Assembly: GCA_002396385.1 (NCBI GenBank)
Contig: DGTD01000088.1
Location: 1 to 34,334 of the forward strand
Reading direction: 5' to 3'
Length of the DNA: 34,334 nucleotides
Source of the DNA: Bacteroidales bacterium UBA4345
Lineage (GTDB): Bacteria; Bacteroidota; Bacteroidia; Bacteroidales; Paludibacteraceae
Each line of letters opens with the position of its first letter. Position 1 is the first letter of the stretch. Below are positions 29,932 through 34,334 of the stretch, in pieces. Made by a program: the position numbers and the translations under genes. The notes beneath the pieces were generated by a model that saw nothing but the letters and a program-made list of their open reading frames with translations, did no database searches and was not told where the DNA came from.

Positions 29932-31377
29932 TTAGTCTATAAAGAAGTCCCTGACCACACTGAGCGACTTCTTTGCGCGGGTTATAGCCGTATAGAGCCA
30001 CTGGAAATTGCCTTTGACGGGGTTCAACGTCAGGTTGCGTGGCATTTGCAGGTAGACGTTGTTCCACTCACCACCCTGCGCCTTGTGGCAGGTAACGGCA
30101 TAGCCGTACATGCATCGCAGTGCGTTGAGGTATTCGTCGTTCATCAAATGTTCGCGAAAGCGTTCCTCATCCCGCTTCTGTTTGATGCCCATGTGATGCA
30201 TACGTATAGCAAAATCTTTGAACAGTTCTGTCTGTTCATCGGCTGAGACATTTGGTGTGGAACAGTCAAGCAAGCTCTCCATCAGCAAGATGGAGTGAAT
30301 AGTGCCGTCGAAAAGGTTTTTCACCTTGACACGCCGGAAGTCTTGGTTGGCACGCCTTTCTATCTTACTATGAAGTTCCACCACTTCCACCATATCGCCA
30401 TTTACAAGACCCGTCAATAAGTTGTTCTGCACCACCATCAGCTGGTCGCCCACGCAGACGCGTCCCCTAAAGCCTAGTTGCGCACGCACAGTCAACGACA
30501 TTTTATAGCAGTCGTTATTGCTTCGGCAGAGGTAGATGGCATTATCGAAGCCATTGGTCTTGACGTCGTTGACATAGTTCTGTAACAGGACCTCGTTAGA
30601 GGTAAGGATCTGGATATCGCGACAGTGCCTGAAGTGGAACCTTTCACCCCAAATCTTCATTTTGCCATACGATTCGGGCGTTTCCGGACTGTGTGAATAG
30701 CGTCGTCTGATGTCCTGCGATACCGTAATGAGGCTGCTGTCCTTGCCCTGACGCATAATTTCGGTGAGTTGTGCCTCTTGCGCCTGCAAGCGGAACTCGT
30801 TCATAAAATATTTCTGGTCGAGGGCAGGCGAAGATGTTTGTGAAACAGGCGGCAACTGGCACGGGTCTCCCACAAAAATAAACTTCGAGCCCTTGCGCTG
30901 GTCATAGTGCAGCAGTTCTTTCAAGAGCCTGCCAGTGCCGAACTTGGCCTGTGTAACGCATTTCGTCTCCAAATCGCCAATCATAGAGGCCTCGTCAACA
31001 ATATAGACACACTCGCCCGTCTCATTGCCGACAACGTTTGGTTCAAAAACTAGGAACAACTGTCCGCTGTCGTCTGTACTGGTTTCGGCAATAGCGGAAA
31101 TATCCTTATTCAAATCTTTAAGGGTGTAGATCATTCCGTGAATAGTAGTGGCCACATTACCAGATAAGTCGCCAAGCACCTTTGCAGCGCGTCCCGTACT
31201 AGCCAGCAAACGGTATTCGCGCTCTTTCTTGTTAAGGTCATCAATCAGGAAGCGCATAAGCGTCGTTTTTCCTGTTCCAGCATAACCCTTAAGCAGGAAA
31301 ACACGGTCGTCGGACTTATAAATAAAGTCTTTCATACTTTTGAACACCCGTTTTTGGCTTTCGGTTAGTGTAATCAT
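29932..31377 (-). CDS. RecD-like superfamily 1 DNA helicase
   Basis: This 481-residue ATP-dependent helicase has a Walker A LKGYAGTGKTTLMRF (about residue 30), motif II VDEASMIGD and motif III FVGDPCQLPPV. The C-terminal UvrD_C_2 part has GYAVTCHKAQGGEW and LYTAITRAKKSL. This is the RecD/Dda-like layout (AAA_30 plus UvrD_C_2), a 5'-3' DNA unwinding enzyme usually linked to repair or replication. I chose the ATG at 31377 (MITLTESQ); the longer frame to 31431 adds non-conserved residues. It is followed on the same strand by the DHH-motif gene. Confidence 0.88.
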   Translation of the reverse strand: MITLTESQKRVFKSMKDFIYKSDDRVFLLKGYAGTGKTTLMRFLIDDLNKKEREYRLLASTGRAAKVLGDLSGNVATTIHGMIYTLKDLNKDISAIAETSTDDSGQLFLVFEPNVVGNETGECVYIVDEASMIGDLETKCVTQAKFGTGRLLKELLHYDQRKGSKFIFVGDPCQLPPVSQTSSPALDQKYFMNEFRLQAQEAQLTEIMRQGKDSSLITVSQDIRRRYSHSPETPESYGKMKIWGERFHFRHCRDIQILTSNEVLLQNYVNDVKTNGFDNAIYLCRSNNDCYKMSLTVRAQLGFRGRVCVGDQLMVVQNNLLTGLVNGDMVEVVELHSKIERRANQDFRRVKVKNLFDGTIHSILLMESLLDCSTPNVSADEQTELFKDFAIRMHHMGIKQKRDEERFREHLMNDEYLNALRCMYGYAVTCHKAQGGEWNNVYLQMPRNLTLNPVKGNFQWLYTAITRAKKSLSVVRDFFID

Positions 31378-31588
31378 AAAATGCAGATTGAGTTTAAAAC
31401 CATATATCTTTAGAATAAGAAGGCCCTTCAAACGGCCAACATTAAAATTAAAGAAAAGGTTACTGGTTGCAAAAAAATATTCGAATTAATGAAAGAAAAT
31501 GGCATGTAAAGAGGAAAAAGGGGAAAGGGAACGAAAGAAAGAATAAACATTATTTTTAAATATGAGTGATGAACTTTTTAAAAGTTGT

Positions 31589-31596
31589 TATATTTG
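31589..31596 (+). promoter_or_regulatory. -7 element of the AbiE operon
   Basis: TATATTTG matches TAnnTTTG, 38 bases before the abiEi ATG and just upstream of an inverted repeat. Confidence 0.5.
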
Positions 31597-31601
31597 CATA
31601 T

Positions 31602-31623
31602 AGTTATACAATTTTATATAACT
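31602..31623. promoter_or_regulatory. Inverted repeat, likely AbiEi autoregulatory operator
   Basis: AGTTATA and TATAACT are perfect arms with an 8-base spacer, placed between the -7 element and the abiEi start. AbiEi antitoxins are known to repress their own operon through inverted repeats in this position. Confidence 0.55.
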
Positions 31624-31633
31624 ACTCGCAATT

Positions 31634-32410
31634 ATGGCAACACATTCTGATCCATATAAACTAAGGGTATTCACATTAAGCGATGTTAAACAACAATTGA
31701 ACATGACGTCAACTGCGGCGTCTGCCGCACTTTCACGATGGCAAAAAAAAGGCGTCATTAAGATGGTTCGAAGAAACCTCTATTCGGTTATGGATCCGGT
31801 AACTAGCGCACCTGTTGCGGACAAATATGAAATAGCAACCCATATTACTGCAACGTCTTATGTAGGATGGCACACCGCCTTGGAATTCCATGGAATAGCG
31901 CACCAACCGTTTTATAATGCTTACGTAGGCAGTAAGAAACGTTTTAACGCCTTTAAATTCGAAGATGTTGATTTCGAGTATTGTTCTACCGGTATAGAAC
32001 CCACTGAGGGAAATGGGGTTATACGACCTGTTGGAAATAACTATGTACGAGTGACCAATCTTGAACGTACAATTATCGACTGCTGTGACAACATTGAACG
32101 TGCTGGAGGTATTGAAGAACTACTGCATTGTCTGGATAGTGTGACTATACTGGATGAGAGGTTGCTTGAAAAATATCTCAACATGTACAATAAAAGTTTT
32201 CTGTATCAGAAAGTCGGTTTTTTATTGGAGAAGAACAAAAATCACATAAACACAAGCGACTCTTTTATTGAAACGTGTCGTAACAGGGGCGCTATCTACA
32301 CCCAGCAGATGAGTAACGCCGAAATTTGCGATTCATACGTGTGTCGATGGAAATTGTATGTTCCCGAATATTGTCTAACTAAAGAAAGTAATGACTATGA
32401 GCTCATATAA
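31634..32410 (+). CDS. abiEi: AbiEi-family antitoxin/repressor
   Basis: This 258-residue type IV antitoxin has an N-terminal winged helix (FTLSDVKQQLNMTSTAASAA, then LSRWQKKGVIKMVRRNLYSV). A C-terminal AbiEi domain follows (HITATSYVGWHTALEFHGIA, then RVTNLERTIIDCCDN). It should repress the operon and neutralise the AbiEii toxin. The AGTTATA inverted repeat just upstream fits autorepression. The gene overlaps the toxin start by 20 bases, which couples their translation. The length is typical. The family is secure from domain order and partner. Confidence 0.88.
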   Translation: MATHSDPYKLRVFTLSDVKQQLNMTSTAASAALSRWQKKGVIKMVRRNLYSVMDPVTSAPVADKYEIATHITATSYVGWHTALEFHGIAHQPFYNAYVGSKKRFNAFKFEDVDFEYCSTGIEPTEGNGVIRPVGNNYVRVTNLERTIIDCCDNIERAGGIEELLHCLDSVTILDERLLEKYLNMYNKSFLYQKVGFLLEKNKNHINTSDSFIETCRNRGAIYTQQMSNAEICDSYVCRWKLYVPEYCLTKESNDYELI

Positions 32411-33362
32411 AAAAGACTATATTGAAAGTATTGCCAAAGAGAAGGGCTTCCTACGAGATAATCTTGAAAAAGTAATGCGACTCGCAGAAATACTAGATTA
32501 TTTCAATCAGAGCAATCTACTCGGCAATTCGTTAGTTTTAAAAGGAGGTACCGCCATAAACCTTACCGTTTTTGAAATGCCGAGATTGTCGGTTGACATA
32601 GACCTTGACTTCAGCAGGAATGTGAATAGAAATGAAATGATTTCTACAAGGGTGTCTGTAAATAAAGAAATCCTGGACTTTATGAGCACCGAAGGATATA
32701 TGCTAAAACCTGGGACAAAGAACCCACACACTTTAGACTCTTGGATATTCGGCTATACCAACACAGGAGGGAACCCCGACAATATAAAAATTGAGGTCAA
32801 CTACAGTAACAGGTGTCACGTATTACCTGTAATCGAAAGAGAGGTTCGTATCAACTTCCTTGGCAACATAAAAGTGAATGTTTTATCACCGATTGAGCTC
32901 TTTGCTAGTAAGATAAACGCACTTATCAGCCGTGCCGCCATACGAGACATCTATGATGTCAACGGCATGATTTGTGCACATCTGTTTGAGAGAGAAGAGG
33001 ATGTCAACATGCTTCGAAAAATTCTTGTCTTTTATATGGCTGTCGGGTCCAACTGTAAAGCCGAGGAAGTTACCCTTCAACGAAAAGAATTCAAACACAT
33101 TGAAACATTAGGGTTCGCCCAAGTAAGATCGCATTTGATTCCTGTGTTACGAAAAAGCGAGAAATTCGACTATATAACTTGTAAAGAAAGAGTTTTAAAG
33201 TTCCTAAATAGATTCCTTGTTTTCTCTGAAAACGAGAAAGCATTCATTGAACATTTCAATCAAAGAGAGTACCTGCCAGAAATTCTTTTTGGAGAAAACG
33301 AAATAACCGAAAGAATTAAGAATCATCCTATGGCACTTTGGAAATGTAGACCAAAAGAATAA
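32391..33362 (+). CDS. abiEii: AbiEii-family nucleotidyltransferase toxin
   Basis: This 323-residue toxin is of the DNA polymerase beta-like nucleotidyltransferase superfamily. Visible motifs are VLKGGTAINL (49-58) and LSVDIDLDF (66-74), giving the G-G and D-x-D signature with D69, D71 and D73. Further on are VNVLSPIELFASKINALI and the RDIYDV segment typical of AbiEii. Such toxins add nucleotides to tRNA or otherwise halt growth when phage infect, giving abortive infection. The start could be 32391 or the ATG at 32397. It is the last gene before the CRISPR array, with about 150 non-coding bases between. Confidence 0.88.
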   Translation: MTMSSYKKDYIESIAKEKGFLRDNLEKVMRLAEILDYFNQSNLLGNSLVLKGGTAINLTVFEMPRLSVDIDLDFSRNVNRNEMISTRVSVNKEILDFMSTEGYMLKPGTKNPHTLDSWIFGYTNTGGNPDNIKIEVNYSNRCHVLPVIEREVRINFLGNIKVNVLSPIELFASKINALISRAAIRDIYDVNGMICAHLFEREEDVNMLRKILVFYMAVGSNCKAEEVTLQRKEFKHIETLGFAQVRSHLIPVLRKSEKFDYITCKERVLKFLNRFLVFSENEKAFIEHFNQREYLPEILFGENEITERIKNHPMALWKCRPKE

Positions 33363-33512
33363 TAGACAAAAATATGCTAAAGTGCCCTACATCTCTAATC
33401 TTCGCAAAAGAAGCACAGACAGCAAATACTGTTTTGATGCTTTAACTATGATTTAAAAGTCTTATACCAAACTTTGACAGCATTTGCTCGTAACACCATT
33501 TAATGTTTTGCT

Positions 33513-34334
33513 CATACTATCCTTATTGTGTTGGACTATGGTCTCTGAGTAATAAATATTTTTATATGACACAATATTTGTTAGTCTTAATCCTTATTGT
33601 GTTGGACTATGGTCACTGAGTCTAGAGCTCTTCTTCGCTAACTCTCAGAGACAAGTGTCTTAATCCTTATTGTGTTGGACTATGGTCACTGAGGGTGTAC
33701 TCTTTAAAGCAAAGAAAATGGGTGAAAAAAGTCTTAATCCTTATTGTGTTGGACTATGGTCACTGAGTGCTGCTAAATTCCTACTTAATGACTGTCAGAT
33801 ACGTCTTAATCCTTATTGTGTTGGACTATGGTCTCTGAGTCAGTCTTTGTTCCCTGTTCCATCAAATGTTGATACTGTCTTAATCCTTATTGTGTTGGAC
33901 TATGGTCTCTGAGTAATGCAGAAAATAAAGATTTCCCTTCAATGCCTGGTCTTAATCCTTATTGTGTTGGACTATGGTCACTGAGAAATGAAAACTACGG
34001 CCCTAACATCAGGGCTATTCTGGTCTTAATCCTTATTGTGTTGGACTATGGTCACTGAGCAAAGTATCTACTAAGAAGGAAGAGCACGACAATAGTCTTA
34101 ATCCTTATTGTGTTGGACTATGGTCACTGAGGGCATTGAGGTTCCTGCTTTGACTGGTGGAACTCACGTCTTAATCCTTATTGTGTTGGACTATGGTCAC
34201 TGAGGGCATCAAAAGATCTGATGCTGGTACTTATGACATTGTCTTAATCCTTATTGTGTTGGACTATGGTCACTGAGTTAAACAGATATAGAATAGTATA
34301 TGGGAATATTATGTCTTAATCCTTATTGTGTTGG
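33513..34334 (-). CRISPR. CRISPR array: 12 repeats (last truncated by window), 11 spacers
   Basis: The repeat is 37 bases. In plus orientation it begins GTCTTAATCC and ends CACTGAG. Copies start at 33513, 33584, 33657, 33731, 33803, 33877, 33949, 34023, 34095, 34168, 34241 and 34313. Spacers are 34-37 bases and all different. The first copy has lost the first ~6 bases of the consensus. Copies 1, 5 and 6 have T instead of A at repeat position 32. The degenerate copy at the left and the ATTAAGAC end on the minus strand (a likely 8-base crRNA 5' handle) suggest transcription on the minus strand, with the leader beyond 34334. The array continues off the right edge. Confidence 0.97.

Noticed and set aside
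33670..33912. 80-codon open frame with repeated LNPYCVGLWSL
   Set aside because: It is read through CRISPR repeats and spacers; the repeated peptide is just the translated repeat.
33513..34334. Self-targeting spacers
   Set aside because: Scanning by eye showed no spacer matching other parts of the window; a full-genome search would be needed to exclude them.

Overview
The window looks like a Bacteroidota (Bacteroidales-type) chromosome segment. The evidence is a giant secreted protein with a type IX secretion (gliding-motility C-terminal) sorting domain, a GH43 glycosidase with CBM6-like modules, several TAnnTTTG promoter -7 elements, and Bacteroidota-style DUF4143 and PF09820-type ATPases. 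No rRNA or tRNA gene was recognised.

Left part (1-9724): a frameshifted C-terminal remnant of a winged-helix protein, then a T9SS-exported Ig-like repeat protein (minus), an EamA/DMT permease (minus), a secreted TPR protein (plus), an unrecognised protein (minus) and a secreted GH43 arabinosidase/xylosidase-type enzyme (plus).

Centre (10005-24649): a large type III CRISPR-Cas locus, best described as III-D-like. The first block is the effector complex: an HD-less Cas10 with an intact GGDD cyclase motif, a Csm3-like Cas7, a Csx10/Cas5-type RAMP, a double Csm3-like Cas7 fusion, a small TIGR04423-like protein and a large TIGR03986-like RAMP. All of these overlap end to start. A 318-bp gap follows, with four 26-bp palindromes (ATTTTGT-N12-ACAAAAT) arranged as two pairs. 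The second block is the signalling output: a DUF4143 AAA ATPase, Cad1 (CARF-adenosine deaminase), a Nudix hydrolase, a Card1/Can2-type CARF nuclease, a TM1812-type CARF-HEPN RNase and a small Csx15-like candidate ring nuclease. The expected logic is that Cas10 makes cyclic oligoadenylate on target RNA binding. Cad1 then deaminates ATP to ITP, the Nudix enzyme hydrolyses ITP, the CARF nuclease and HEPN RNase cut nucleic acids, and the small protein may switch the signal off. No cas1, cas2 or cas6 is present in the window.

Right part (24757-34334): an AAA-ATPase/PD-(D/E)XK protein with its own promoter and a strong terminator, a DUF697-like protein, two possible micropeptides, a WYL-domain regulator, a minus-strand pair (RecD-like helicase and a protein with a DHH-like motif), an AbiEi/AbiEii toxin-antitoxin operon, and a CRISPR array of 12 repeats (37 nt) that runs off the right edge. 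The degenerate repeat at the left end and the ATTAAGAC end on the minus strand suggest the array is transcribed leftwards, with its leader beyond the window. The whole right half reads as a defence island.
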